A DNA stretch of 64,000 nucleotides from Thuidium tamariscinum (GCA_947034885.2 OX344757.2:3782001-3846000); one strand, 5' to 3'; positions 50,376 through 62,934 are shown, numbered from the stretch's first letter. Notes: generated by a model not told the origin, from the sequence alone. Program-made: numbers and translations.

Positions 50376-51163
50376 AGAGTATCCGAGTGACATATGTCAC
50401 TATCTTGATTCGTTTGGAAAGGGAGCATTCTAGCTTCTTTATTGTCATTTTAGCGCTAGATACAAGCATGAGTGTCCCTTTTTAGTAGTTAAAACTTGAA
50501 GCATAGAGAAGGTAGAGGTTCGCGAGTTGATTGGAGGAGCGTGCCTTCGTTCCCATATTTGCTGTCTTTGATGAGAGAGTCCCGTTTGGTTTGATTAGCG
50601 TTGGTTTGATAAACAAGGTAAAGTTGAAGACGTAGCCCAAGGTGTGAGATCGCTAGCAATAGTTCTGTGGCGCTATATTCTTTTGTGTGTGCATGTGTAC
50701 TATCTCACAGCATTTAAGCTGCAAAAAGTCTTCAATCATATGCTATATTAAGGTTTGGGCTTCTTCACCAGGAGTCAAGTTAGTTCTTGCGATGCTGAAT
50801 TGGTGTGAATGGGATCGAAGCTTCAGTCTGTCTCTTCGGATTGAATCTTGTACTTTTCACGTGGTCATAACTTTGTTGTTCAATACCGGATGTGTTTTGG
50901 GTTGTATCAGAAATTTGCGTCTGTTGCAGCAATTCTTGGAGGTTTTCAGTGCTTACAAGTTCACTGTCACCCTAATTGACCAACGCAGATTTTTTTTTAA
51001 TATAAATGCCATTTTGTAGTGCAGGAAGCAAAAGTGAAAATGAAGAAGTTTTTTCAAAAATTCAATTGAACAAAATTGTACTTGGCTACTGAGGATGCAG
51101 AAAAAGTCTTGTCCGAGAATTTTTCAGGTTCGCCTCAGAGAAATGAATTTATACTGTACTTAA
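50376..51163 (+). other. 3' flank of BCCP
   Basis: Likely 3' UTR followed by spacer. No separate gene seen. Confidence 0.4.
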
Positions 51164-51434
51164 GGTAGGTACACCCAAAAGCGCCAGTTTTTCATACTGT
51201 GCCTAGTTCCTGTTATTATGTTGTTCAGATTTTGTTACCGTCTTGTTGGTGAGTGAAACCATGTTCCAACGCACCAAAGAACAGTGGATTTGGATACCGT
51301 ATGCAAAAGTTATTAACAGTCAAAGTGTGTTTCTGAAAGCGCCATCTACAGTGTGGGTACATGACTGATTTTGAAAATGTATGCATGTTGTACAGAGCGC
51401 TTTAAGGTCAGGTGCCATTTTGGGTGCACCTACC
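51164..51434. mobile_element. TTAA-flanked MITE, GGTAGGTACACCC family, 271 bp, complete
   Basis: Begins GGTAGGTACACCCAAAAGCG and ends TTTTGGGTGCACCTACC. TTAA is present on both sides (51,160-51,163 and 51,435-51,438), the target duplication made by piggyBac-type transposases. This is the best reference copy for the family in this window. Confidence 0.92.
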
Positions 51435-53338
51435 TTAAATAGTTAGGAGTCAGTTGCACCTTTTTTAGACTATTACTTGAACAAGGAACATTCTTCGCCA
51501 ATTGAATAAATCCCATTTCACCCTCAATGCTCAAGGCCTTTTCTAAGCTTGTAGGAAATTGCTCTGAATTGAATTGAACAATAAGTCAACATTTGGTAAA
51601 GCATTATCAAGTTTTTTGAACTGTAGATGTACAAATTCCAACTAGACATGTCAAAGATCACTTACTAAAAGAAAACACAACAATATCACTTATGGATTGA
51701 AAGATTATAATGTTTGATCATGAGGGTGTTAAAAGTGTAAAAGTGACGATTGTAATTTTAACACCTTCATGATTTTTTCAATCCTCTTCACATATCAAAT
51801 CTAAAAAGTTTGTTGCCCCAAAAGTATGAGGTTAAAGGGTCTAGATTGCATAACCCCAATCAATTTATAGCTTCTCAAAATCTACTCTACAATTTTTTTA
51901 AATGCATTTCTAATGTGCTTTTTTCTCCAAGATCTAGTCTATTTGAGGTTCATTTTCAAGAGTCTTCAACACTATGGAAAGTCAAGATTGCAATGGACAC
52001 TCTTGTACAAAATTTGAATAGAAAAATCACATTCAATCATTTTCAAGATCGATTTTTAAATGCTTAAATTAGACTTTAAAAAAAGTTTCCAAAAAAAATA
52101 CTAAAAATAGCAACTTGATTAGGTTTTGTTAACTTCAAAGTTTTGCAAACATCACATTTTGGTGGCTTGGGCATTTTGGGATTAAGTGATTGAAAATAGG
52201 CGATCATCTTGATACACTAAAACCTCTCTTATTAACCCCTAAAGGACCAGCTTGGTGTTTTTGGCAACATAGCGATTTTGGGCAGGTACATGTGAGTGGA
52301 GGTTTTCATATTTTGAACTGAAATTTTAATAGAATGTGTGGACGAGGAGTACCTTTCATGTATACTAAATTTCAGTGGAATTGGATATTAGAGTGAAAAG
52401 TTATTAAGGAAAAGGTTGTTTGTTTCTCAGATGGGGCAGGGTGGGCAGGGACACTTACACTACGCACAAAATTTCCAAAACATGCCCAAAATTGAAAGGG
52501 CAGGGTTTGGGGCAGGGTTTAAGAACATCCCATGGTCTAGCCCTTTCTAGGATTCGGCCTAACATGTTCTACAGGAACTAAATACATCCCACGGTCTGGC
52601 CCTTTCTAAGATTCGGCCTGACATGTTCTAAAGGAACTAAATGCACTTACTGGGGCATCTTGGGAATGCAAATTTCAGTAGTTGGGACATTTGAAGTTCA
52701 TGGACAGCTGAAATAGACGAAACAACTACCACAAGAAAGTTCATATATGGAAAGCAAGGGTTAGGGTTGCACACAGAATTTCTAAACTTTGAAATAAAAA
52801 AGAAAATGAATTGAAGAATTCATAACAAGAAAGGTGGTCTCTTCAATATACAACATTTTTTTCCATTTTAGGCATATACTTCAAAATAATTGTCAAAAAT
52901 TGGAATCTACTTCCAACTCTAATGAATATATATTCAACAAGAATGAATATTTGAAGCCCATAAACACTGACATCCTAAACCACTACCTCTTGATACAATT
53001 GAAGACAATATTGATCACAGGACAAGCTGCCATATCAAATTCTCAATCTACTTCCACAACTTGCAAATATTTGCAAAAATTCTACAAATCTAATGTTAGT
53101 TACTGCCATCTTCTTCTAGAATTGAACAAGACATTTATCATAATCTCTGCAGCCGCCAAAGGCAAATCACCATGAAAATTCTATACAGCTGCCAAGTAAC
53201 TAATGCAAATAACTAATGACAAGTTCCAACTTATACATAACTTTGAAGCACCCACACATTGCCGTTCTACTTTGCATAGACTAATTCACAGCAATATTGA
53301 GAGCAAAAGAGAAGATATCATACTTCTACAATATAAGC
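51435..53338. other. AT-rich spacer with small repeats
   Basis: A small foldback lies at about 51,710-51,778 (ATCATGAGGGTGTTAAAA..TTTTAACACCTTCATGAT). A dispersed repeat at 52,235-52,430 resembles 14,770-14,960. A tandem duplication of about 60 bp (GGTCTAGCCCTTTCTAGG..) lies at 52,540-52,645. No gene recognised. Confidence 0.5.
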
Positions 53339-53888
53339 ATGGATGGATTTCTGGACGTTGAGGAGAGTCACGTTGAATCTGGTACTCCTGTCTGTAGTTT
53401 AGAATCTGAAAGTATTATCAATAGATTGAGAGATCAAAGTGGAGGAGGTTTGGAGCTCCACAGGCCGCTCATTCAGTTGCCAACGGTGGTAGCAGCTACT
53501 TCGGGAGGAGAAATATCAACGTCTTTGCAGGTGTTTCCAAGTCCCGACTCTAATCAAATCAAGTTACAACAGCTGCTCCGGGAACGTGAAGGAGCAAGTG
53601 CACTCCAATTGTCCAAAATAGTGGCGCTATTGGACGTTCTTCATCTACGCTCTTTGCCTGTTCGGAAGGGAACTGCTAAGTGGCCAACTGATCTAACTGC
53701 AGCAAATTACAGGCATCATTTTTACAGACAAGCTGTGCATGTCCTAGGGTGGCGAGAGAGACGATCATTTCACATTGACATACACTCCTTCATCAAAGAC
53801 AACATCTGGCCAGATCTTACTTCCACATCGACAGTAGCAGGGATCAAACGAGATGCCACGACTGCCGCGCTTCCTCAAGGGCAAATGG
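53339..53888 (+). CDS. Candidate first exon of an unrecognised gene
   Basis: An open frame from ATG 53339 reaches a good donor (ATGG|GTAAGA at 53,889); the frame itself stops at 53,905. It encodes about 183 residues starting MDGFLDVEESHVESG, with an acidic N-terminus, then HRPLIQLPTVV, a KLQQLLRERE helix and RHHFYRQAVHVLGWRERRS. I do not recognise the family. The downstream exons, if any, may have been separated by the 4.4-kb CACTA insertion 200 bp further on. The composition is GC-richer than the spacer before it, which supports coding. Confidence 0.4.
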
Positions 53889-54105
53889 GTAAGAGTTTTT
53901 CCTAAAAATTTTGAACTTCATGCATTGACATTGGTATCAATAGAGCTATAGAGCCTGGGGGCAAAACTATTCTCCATTTTTTTTTCGAACGTACAATTAT
54001 TCCCTGCTTTTTCCTTTGATTGCAATACGAGAAGTTGATCTGATCGATCAAACTAGAAACAGGTAAAGTTTCCTATGATTGCAATACGCGAAGGTGATCT
54101 GATCG

Positions 54106-57100
54106 CACTACTAGAAAATGGTGTCCAAATCAACAAAAACTTAACACTTTTTTGTTGATTTGTGTACTCCAATGTCCATATGCACATTTAGTTGTGAACT
54201 CTGGACGCTTACGCTCCATTCACTGGAGCTGCGGCGCCGTGGGGAACGGAGAACTCCCGAAGTCCAGAGATGATGGACGCCCGTCGGCCTGTTTGTTTTA
54301 GACGTTGCGAAGCGAAGAGCACCCCGGTGCTGTGTAGATTGTTGCATCGGATGTTAAGGGAGAAACACCCATTCCCGTCCCTGTACCTTGCAGTGGAGTG
54401 TAGAGTCACTCAAATATGTCCCTAGAGTGTAGTTAATGTGTTTGACACATGTGTGAAAATAATTTGTTGACACAGGTGAAGGACACTTAAGAAAATTTGG
54501 TTGGCTCAGGGCTGATTTTCGTAGGGTTCAGTTTTGGGTGCACCTACTAGACACTTTCAGTGGTCTAGGCACCCATCACTTCAAAAAAACATAGAAATTA
54601 CATACAATGCCCAAAAAATTTATTTCTTTTTTTGAATATTCATAATTTTCACTCGCTAATACTAGAAAAATATCAATTTTAGGAAAATCTCCCTCCAACT
54701 ATGCTGAATTCCTTAAATGGACGGTTTTGGGTGTTTCCACTGTAGACTAAGCGCACTTGATACTGGCAAGCAATTGCCGGTGATTCGGGGACGTTGGGAG
54801 GCTCCGTCTCGAAGAAGTCGACGTTTGGTGGTCCAGGTAAGGAGAATTGGAGATGGGGCTTCAACTCTGCTGGAATGGGAATTCCGTGCTGGATGGGGCG
54901 AAATTGTAGTTCCGGTCGAGAGCGGCGCAGAGCAGCAGCAACTAGGAATGTAGTGTGTCAATGTGCTGGACTGCGTGATTGCACGAGAGTGTCATTGGTC
55001 CTCCGCAACAAATTTTATTTAGGGTTTGGGCATATTGTGTTAGGGTTTGTTTTTCTTTTGGCCTGGCCCCAGTGAGCAATGGGGATCCTCTCGCATTGGT
55101 TAGCCTCTGGTGGGAATTCATGACGCTCTCAATTAGCTAGCTAATTCTCATATTTTTCAAACAATTCATGGAGTCTTTCGGGTCCCATACTTTGCAAGCC
55201 TCTCTTGTGGGAATGAATGATTCTCTCAATCTGCTAATTCTCATACTGCTTCGAATTTATTTAGTTCTTAGGAATCGACTAGCATTAGGCAAAATTCACG
55301 TGGAAAGCTATATCTCTGAATTACTGAGTTCTCATACTTTCTGAAAATTCATTTCGTCTTTTGCTTCCTGATTTTCGCGAAGGACTCTGGGACCTAGATG
55401 TGAATGATTCTCTTCGGTCGGAGGCTGATCTTGGAGCTGAATTGTAGGGTTTGGGGGCTGTGCCAAATTGCCAATGAATCATGTGTGTAGGTGAAGCTCC
55501 GTAATTTTCCCCAAAAGTGGGATGCAGTGCATCTTCAGCCAGTTTCGAACAACGCTGTACTCTAGCTTGAAAATTTCAAAAAATGCTTGGTCCAAAAGTT
55601 ACAAAAACATTCTTCATCATCCACAGCCCCCCAAACATTCTTTTCGTTGTGTGCACCCTCTTTTCAGTTTCGCTCTTCGCCCTCGTGCCCATGGAAGTCA
55701 TGGCTTGGGGGCTTTCACTCGCCTCCTCGGGGGCTTCAACTCTGTTTGATGCGGTTTAGGCTATTGCGCGCGCCCCACCAGCCTTTTCTCCACGGAATCG
55801 ATGCAGTATGCCCTGGCACAGCGGTGTTTCTACAGGAGGTGGTTCTATGCAAAGGGCCTTCGGAATCCAAGGGAACGGTCATGTGATGGCATTGAGGCCC
55901 AGGCTATGGCGTGGGGTTTGCCGAGCATCGGACCCAAATGCTGATGGCATTGCGACCTCTCCAAAGCCACTTGAGGTCTAGAATCCTTTCCCTGTTTCTA
56001 CATTTTTTATGCACCAAATCCTCCTTCCTCTGTTCTGTAATTTCTACTCTGTTTACGGAGGTTGATTTTGGATATGAATTCCTTTCAGATGGTTTACGAT
56101 CCACAATCGCGGTTCGAGGAACTTGCCACGGAAATCAAGAGCTCCTCCTAAGCTCCGGTCTCCAACCTCACCCTGTTTTCACCTTCCAAAGTTTGTCGCG
56201 TGTCTTTCCTTCTCAGTGTTGTCTTAGCCTGTTAATCATACGGTTTTGTTTTCGCAATTCGCTTACTATATTGGTACAGGAAATTTTGTAAACAGCTAAT
56301 TATTTAATAATGTTCAAGTTCCACCATGTGAAGTTGCCATCTTTGGCTCTTCATAATTGCTTCGTTTCACGTTGGTATTGAATGTGATAGTTTTTGCTTG
56401 TACTCATTCTCTTTCACTCCAATAATATTGGTTCTAGACTTCTGCAGAGTTTTGTTCAAATGCCGACTGTAACCAAGATTTGGTTGATTATATTATGAAA
56501 AATCAAATATTCAGATGGGGTTGAATTTTATTCCCCTAGAGAATATGAAGAGTGTTACATGGGCTTTTCAATAAATAAAAATTAACTTCTACAAAGAGAG
56601 TTTCCGCATGGCCCCACTCAAAATCGCGCAGAAAAACGCGTGGCCAGTTTGGACCTGTTCGTCCTCTGAATCTCTTGAAAGTAAATCTCTTGAGAGGGTT
56701 AAGGATTAAGTCTCTTGATAATAGATGTAACATTACTTTGCTTGTTCTAATGCATATTTAATGTGCCTCCACAGACACTAGCCTTTTCGTCTTATTGGAT
56801 TTGGTCTCTCGGTCTGGGTGTTTGCGACTGCAAGATGTGGGCTTTCCGTAGGGTTTTGGTCAATTATGAGTTTCCGCATGTGAGTGCATAGCCTTACCAT
56901 GGTTTCTACAGCCCCCCTCTTCTACGTTTTTCATTTTTTTAGAAGAGTTGCAGTTGTTTCTTCACTTGTTGCTGGTTTACCTGACTGAAATCCTGTAAAC
57001 TTGAGCTACCATATTCAAACCTCAGCAGCGCTTAATCTATATTTTATCACACGTGGCTGCTATTCATGAAACTGCGGTAATATGTGGAGTGTCATGCATC

Positions 57101-58516
57101 TGGAGTACCTTCCTTACTTTGGAACTTTATTGGCAGGTTGGTAGGAGTGGGAGAGGCGTCCTTTGTTAGTTTGGCTGCTCCTTATATACTTGATGTTGCT
57201 TCTACTTCACAGGTAAACTTCTTTTAAAAGATCTATTAACTCCATTTTGTTGTAGAAGGTGTCATGTCTCAGGAGCTACTCGTGAGGGTCTAATTTTGGT
57301 TGCCTCATTGTAGTATGAATGCCTGAAAAGGATCCTTCCTCTTTTTCCCCTGTTGACAACCCCCCTCTCGATTCTTGATATCCCAGGCTTGCTTTTCATT
57401 ATGCAGAATGTTATTCTTATTATTATGAACTACAAATAAGATGTGGTTATTGTATTTGCAGCGTTCTTTCATGGATGTCCATTTTCTACATGTTTATACC
57501 AGTGGGATATGCTGTGGACTATGTCTATGGAGGACTAGTATGTGTTCCACCATTTACATTTTTCCACTTAAGTTTGTGCAGCTGTGGCAATTCGCTCCCA
57601 CCTTCATTACTTTTTCATATTTTTCATATTTTTAAGTTTATTGCACTGAGCTGTGTGTTTCTGTTTATCTCAAAGGCCAGATCTCCTACTTTGATATCCC
57701 TGTTGATCATTAGCCATCTTGTTTCAAGTGAAGCTATTGGTTTTTTTGTCGACCCGCTTTTTATTGTAGATTCGGGGTTTTATATTTGTAGGTCGGAGGA
57801 GCACTGGGATGGCGGGTTGCATTCTGGATTGAGAGTCTATTCATGCTCCCCTTAGCAGTCAATTGGTTTTGTGACTGATCCTGTTTACCTGAAAGGTTTG
57901 TATGTCCTTCTCTTATGAATCAAATGCATTGATTCCTAAGACTCTGGTTCTTTACAGTTCAACCAGGTCTGTATAGCGTATCAAGTCTTTTCAACTTTGT
58001 ATACCTGGATATTTCTAGTGGATGCTCTGTATACCTGGATATTTCTAGAGGATGCTCTGGAGGTTACACGCCAAAATGTTTTCCAGCGCAAGACTGCTTT
58101 GAAGGCTCCTCACGGGATAGATGTTAATAGGATAGTGGATAACTTGCTTGTGGATTTATTGACAACACTCAATGTTTTGTAGCTAGGCTTCTTCAGGTAT
58201 TATATGATATGACACCATATTCCTATGATATGACAAACATATATAATTTGCTACACTATATTCAAATTTGTGAGTTGCAAGAAGTTGTTATGTGAATGGG
58301 CATCCAAATCAACATTTTTATGTCAATCATCAACACAAACGTGTCAAATTGGACAAAAAAATGAACACTTTTATGTTCATAGAGAACAAAAAAGTGTCAA
58401 TTTGATTGTCCAAATCAACACTTTTTTGTTCATCTTTGTCCAAATCAACACGTCCTAATTAACAAAAAAAAATCAACACTTTCTTGTAATTTTGGATGCT
58501 GAATTTTCTACTAGTG
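54106..58516. mobile_element. CACTA (EnSpm) DNA transposon, 4,411 bp, carrying gene fragments
   Basis: Begins CACTACTAGAAAATGG and ends TTTTCTACTAGTG. TCG flanks both sides (54,103-54,105 and 58,517-58,519), the 3-bp duplication expected of CACTA elements. Subterminal repeats (CCAAATCAACA.., TTTTTTGTTGATTTG) crowd both ends, as in this superfamily. I find no transposase. Instead it carries a MITE-derived piece (54,530-54,745), unidentified exon-like segments (for example MVYDPQSRFEELATEIKS near 56,090) and exons of a Spinster-like transporter. A 28-bp tandem duplication (GTATACCTGGATATTTCTAG) lies at 57,998-58,058. It is therefore a non-autonomous, gene-capturing element. Confidence 0.9.
56782..57878 (+). 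pseudogene. Captured exons of a Spinster-like MFS transporter inside the CACTA element
   Basis: Four exon-like blocks in order. 56782-56879 encodes PFRLIGFGLSVWVFATARCG and GFWSIMSFRM. 57137-57212 encodes LVGVGEASFVSLAAPYI. 57462-57537 encodes MSIFYMFIPVGYAVDYVYGG. 57792-57878 encodes VGGALGWRVAFWIESLFML. They follow the order of plant and animal Spinster-type transporters (major facilitator superfamily), with the typical VGEASF motif. Introns are retained, so capture was at DNA level. Block 3 is out of frame by one base with block 2, and block 4 ends in TGA after FCD. N- and C-terminal thirds are absent, so it is non-functional. Confidence 0.85.
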
Positions 58517-58619
58517 TCGATCGAACTAGAAACAGGTAACATTTCCTGTGATTGCAGTACGCGAAGGTGATCTGATCGATCAAACTAGAAATAGGTAACG
58601 TAACAACAATGTCCTCAGT

Positions 58620-59163
58620 ACATATCGTGTTGTCAATTCTCTAGGTCAGATTCAATGAATACCAAAGACTGACTCGCTAACTAGCGGATTGGTTCACTTG
58701 GCCCTACTGCCTATTCATCGCTCCAATACAGACCCTACATTCAATTAGGCTACTGATCGATCAATCCTCAGTTCATTGACTTCATTTTGCCTGGGCCGCC
58801 TACGCTAAGTCGATCACACTTTTTTCGTGAAAATTTCGATGAAACTCATGATATACCAGTGTATCTCACTGATGTGGGTATCTCATGAGTTATACCCATG
58901 AGTTTCGGGTAAAAATTTCAAATTTAATGCATTGCCTGGGCCTGGCTAAGTTGATCGATCCTCAATTTATTCTGCCTGGGCCTGGCCCTTTGTTCACTTT
59001 GACCTTCGAATGCAACTTTGTTCAATGCACAAAGAATGAAAGGCGGAGTTCATTAGTGTTTCCAGAATTCAAACAATCACGCTTTGCTAAACTCGAGACT
59101 TTGTACACAACATGACTATTTGGCATGACCAGGGTCTATTTCTGCTTGTGAATCAAAACAGAC
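58620..59163. other. Spacer right of the CACTA element
   Basis: No gene recognised; a CTCATGATATACC/GGGTATCTCATGAG-type short inverted repeat lies near 58,840-58,910. Confidence 0.4.
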
Positions 59164-59355
59164 CTGTGCGGGCGTTTTCTTCTCCCTTTGCGCAATCTCG
59201 TTGCAGTTTTGATCGGTGATGACAATGCATCGTTGATCCCAAATAATTTCTTGAGCGCTCCCAGAGGTGATCGAATAGGCCGTCACCACGATGCCCTTTT
59301 GTCGACAATACTTCCGTAGCTTCTCTTGTCACCACAACGGATGCATCTCCACTTG
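59164..59355 (-). pseudogene. Aldo-keto reductase fragment
   Basis: The minus-strand frame reads QVEMHPLW, an in-frame TGA, then QEKLRKYCRQKGIVVTAYS and ends NEIAQREKKTPAQ before a GT. This is the family block NQVEMHPLWQQ..L..YC..GI.VTAYSPLG..I......KTPAQV of plant NADPH-dependent aldo-keto reductases. SPLG is changed to SITS, and the segment after it is diverged. Only this block is recognisable, so it is a relic or a captured exon. Confidence 0.8.
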
Positions 59356-60333
59356 GAATCTCCATTCCCTTGACATCAGAGCTTGATTCTGGGTCTCGAA
59401 AAAGCAATAGTTACAACTGCCGCCTCTAACAAGCACTTGGTTCCCGAACAACACACGGAAACAGGACAACGTTAGATTTCCAATCGCAACCTCGCTGCTT
59501 AGATTCCTCATCGTCAGTTCGTCACTCTTACGTCCAGAAAGACATCTAGATGGAAATAATGACTTACAAAGTCACTAGCTGCACATGGATCACGACTGTT
59601 TTGTGCAGATCGAAGTCAGTCTCGAACAACGATGTAACGGACCTCCCGAACAGGGATGTCTCGACACGTCCGATTCAAGGGATGTCGCTCCAGTTCCGAC
59701 TCCAGGGGGGCTTCGGTCGATGAACCGCCGCAACAATTGTCTTCACCAGTTCAGGGTATTGCATATCTTGAGATTGAGAGCGAGATGACACTAAGCCGTT
59801 GAATCGAAGTTAGTTCAAATGAGAACTAAGTTCGATCCTCTGCATTGACAGAGAGTTGAGTACATGGTCAGTTTGAAGCATGTATGATCGAGCTTCACTC
59901 CAAGATTAATTGATCGTAGCAGGCACTCACTTCTTTTGATCGATCTGACTGTAATGTAGGCAGTGCATCTGGGTCGACCCCCGCATTCATAGAATCGACA
60001 AGTCAGACTACTGTTAGTTGATCAAGCTGTTTCCTTTAATTTAATTTCTATGTAATGTTTTTGCAGTAATGACTAAAACCTACACATTTGCCGTGCATTT
60101 GCACATGCCAGACCGACTCAAGCACTCGTTGTAGTTTTGATAGCACACCCCAGGCTCCACTCTATTCGAAAGTGCGACTGAAGTACTCGCTAAACTTTTA
60201 CGATCAACTTGTGACTCAAGTTGGTACAGACTGAGTTCAACTTCTAACGACTATTTGATCCATCATTATAATAGGGAGCATGTGCTAAATTGATTTGCGC
60301 TTGCACTAACAGACTAACCTGTAAAATTGTTCG
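59356..60333. other. Region of possible retrotransposon or captured sequence
   Basis: A short plus-strand frame at about 59,640-59,756 (MSRHVRFKG.., then ASVDEPPQQLSSPVQ) resembles the linker after a copia integrase and could splice to 60,340 (VARVDRPPRRSARIR). The evidence is weak. Nothing else is recognised. Confidence 0.25.
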
Positions 60334-62934
60334 ATGCAGGTTGCAAGGGTTGATCGGCCACCTCGCCGAAGTGCTCGCATCAGGGAGGCAGAACTACCCC
60401 CTCCGGATCCTCATGAAGAAAGTGCGACTTTGAACCTGTTTGATGTCGATGAAGACAGCGATGAATCAGACGATCATGAGGAGGGCAATCCAGTCACTCT
60501 ACAGCATTCGAATGATACACATACGTACAACTCCAACAATGACTTCACTGAAATGCAGATATGTGATGCGGAAGATGACTTCACCACTTCACAAGAAAGA
60601 AACTTACAATATCACGGCTGCGACTCTAGTTGCGGAGAGTTCACAGACTTTGATTCGGAGGATTCCAATGACCCTGACAATGACTTCTTCGACAACAGTT
60701 GGCCTCCAGAATTGTGTCACTCTTCACTCTCATTGCAACGTGACCATGGCGCTCATCGCCATCGGGCTGAGCATTGCGGACATTTGCTTGGAGAGAGACA
60801 AAGCCCACTTGACCGTTGCGGAGAGGCGGAGGCGGGAACTAGTTGGAGGGATACTGTCAGGCCGCGTGAGCTGCCTGGAATCCAAGGCGGGGAGGATGTG
60901 AGGCCGAGTGTGGTGGGCGGGATTTGTGGCAGGCCGGGTGAGGTGGGCGGGGTTTGCAGCAGGCCGGGTGGGGTGGGCGGTTCTTGTGGGGAGGTGGGTA
61001 CACTTCGGCCCTGCGGAGGAGAGGACGCCCAGGGGCTACACCAACCGGCCCCTTGGCTTGGGAATGATTATATATCGGACCCCAGTGGACTTGGAGACCC
61101 ACCATTTGAAGGCTTAGTTCAACTACAGTTCCAAGGAACTCAGGCCAGGCCCCATCCCTTCCCTGATGCCAATTTTGTAGCTGATTTTCCAGGGTTTGAT
61201 ATGATGAATGAAGGATACAATTCAGAGTATGAAATGGCAATGGGTGAAAACCCTATTTTGCATGCGGATTATGAAATTGGTCATGATCTTGATAGTGATG
61301 GTGACAATGGAGATCCCGATAACCCAAATGGTGTCAAACACATTTTTAGAGATTCAACATGGTCAAGGTCTAATTTTACCTATTTTCCTAAACCCCATGA
61401 ATTCCTAGGTATATCATGTCCAAAGAAGAATTTTCGAAGGATGCCCACATTTATAGCATTGTTTTCTCTATTTTGGCCACATACTTTGTTGCGAAAGATT
61501 GTGATTGAAACAAATTGATATGCGACAATGGTGGACGAAAATGGAATTGCACCCGGTGAACCTACGTGGGAGCCATTGACCGTGGCGGCTTTGAAGGCCT
61601 ATTTGGTGGCCTCAATGTTCATTGGATTGAAAAGGCAACCAAACATGAAGACATATTAGGCAAAAAAAGGTTCTTTCTTCCATTGCCCTAGAATATCTCA
61701 AATTTTTACCCGTGCTAGATTTCAAGCAATTACAAGATGTCTTCATGTGACAAACCCATCTACATACGTGAGAGAAAGAGAACAACCGGGCTATGATAAA
61801 ATGGGACAAGTTCGTTGGCTAGTGAATGAGCTGAGGGACAATTTCAAACGGAATTGGACATTAGGAAAATTCCTTACAATCGATGAGATGATGATTAGAT
61901 ACAAAGGGTCCTATTGTCCCGCTAGGCAATACATGCCTAAAAAACCCCAAAAATGGGGCATCAAGGTGTAGTGTCTAGCGGATTCCGTGTCAAAGTATGT
62001 ATATAACTTTGACATTTATTGTGGGGCCAATCCTAATATAGAATTGGATGAAGTGCCCATTGTAGTCCGCGGAGAGCCACGGTTAGCTCACAACGTTGTA
62101 ATCCAATTAGTACAAGGTCTTGAGGGAAAAGGTCATGTTCTTGTGACTGATAATTTCTTCTCTAGTATAGGCTTGTTTACGGAGTTGGCCACCCAACACA
62201 TTTATGCCACAGGGACAATACGATGTAATCGTGTGGGCTTGCCTTTGGAGTTGAAGACAGTGAAAGATTGGAACAACTCTCTACAAGGGACATTGCAATG
62301 GAAAATGCACGAGAGTAGGGGAATATCTTGTGTCCTTTGGAAAGATAAGCGGCCCGTGCTTCTAATTTCCACCCACGCATTGCCTATAGGATTTTCTTGT
62401 ATTCCTATTCCTACGGTGCCTCGGAGGAATGGAGCAGTGAAGAATCTCATTCCTACTTCTCTAGTGCACTTGGAATATACGACACATATGAGGGGGGTGG
62501 ATGTTACAGACCAATTGAGGGCATCATATTCATGCCAAACTAGATCCCACAAATGGTGGCATCATGTGTTTTCATTTCTCTTGGATACAACCGTGGTGAA
62601 TATGTACATTTTGTACAAAGGTATTTTGGTACAAAGTGGTGGTGATAGAAAACCAATGACACACTTACAATTCAAGACAAACTTGTGTGAAGCTTTATTA
62701 CAAAATTGGGAAGGGCGTGCCCGAGATGTTGAGGAGGACAATCCAAGAAGGCATCTTCCAACATGGAGTCGTATACGCCATCGTTGTCAACTTTGTGGTG
62801 ACCCATGTTGTAGATATTACTGTTGTGCACACAACCGGACATACCTTTGTCTAAACCGGGGTTGCTTTGAAGAGTTTCACTATGGGCCAGATAACCGTGG
62901 AGATCGTGGTCCACGTCGCCGAAATTATATGTAA
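60334..62934 (+). pseudogene. piggyBac-type transposase, degenerate
   Basis: One reading frame of 867 codons broken by TGA 61516, TAG 61657 and TAG 61969. The transposase core starts near 61,340 (HIFRDSTWSRSNF, IVIETN). It retains the three catalytic aspartates of the DDE_Tnp_1_7 family: TIDEMM (codon 61882), VTDNFF (62149) and GVDVTDQ (62500). It ends in a cysteine-rich zinc-binding tail (CQLCGDPCCRYYCCAH) and TAA. Comparison with the family motifs suggests Arg in place of TGA and Trp in place of each TAG, all single transitions. The first 280 codons are acidic and include a GC-rich, roughly 33-bp repeat (60,895-60,995, VGGICGRPGEVGG) whose relation to the transposase is unclear. I saw no piggyBac terminal repeats around it. 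Confidence 0.88.

Larger units (their letters stand above)
54019..58610. repeat. Tandem repeat of about 59 bp split by the CACTA insertion
   Basis: Units with GATTGCAATACG..GAAGGTGATCTGATCG and AACTAGAAACAGGTAA occur at 54,019-54,077, from 54,078 across to 58,517-58,549, and at 58,550-58,608. The middle unit is interrupted by the CACTA element. Confidence 0.8.

Noticed and set aside
59640..60400. Copia-type integrase linker spliced to the piggyBac frame
   Set aside because: Only a short low-complexity resemblance; no reverse transcriptase, RNase H or LTRs seen.
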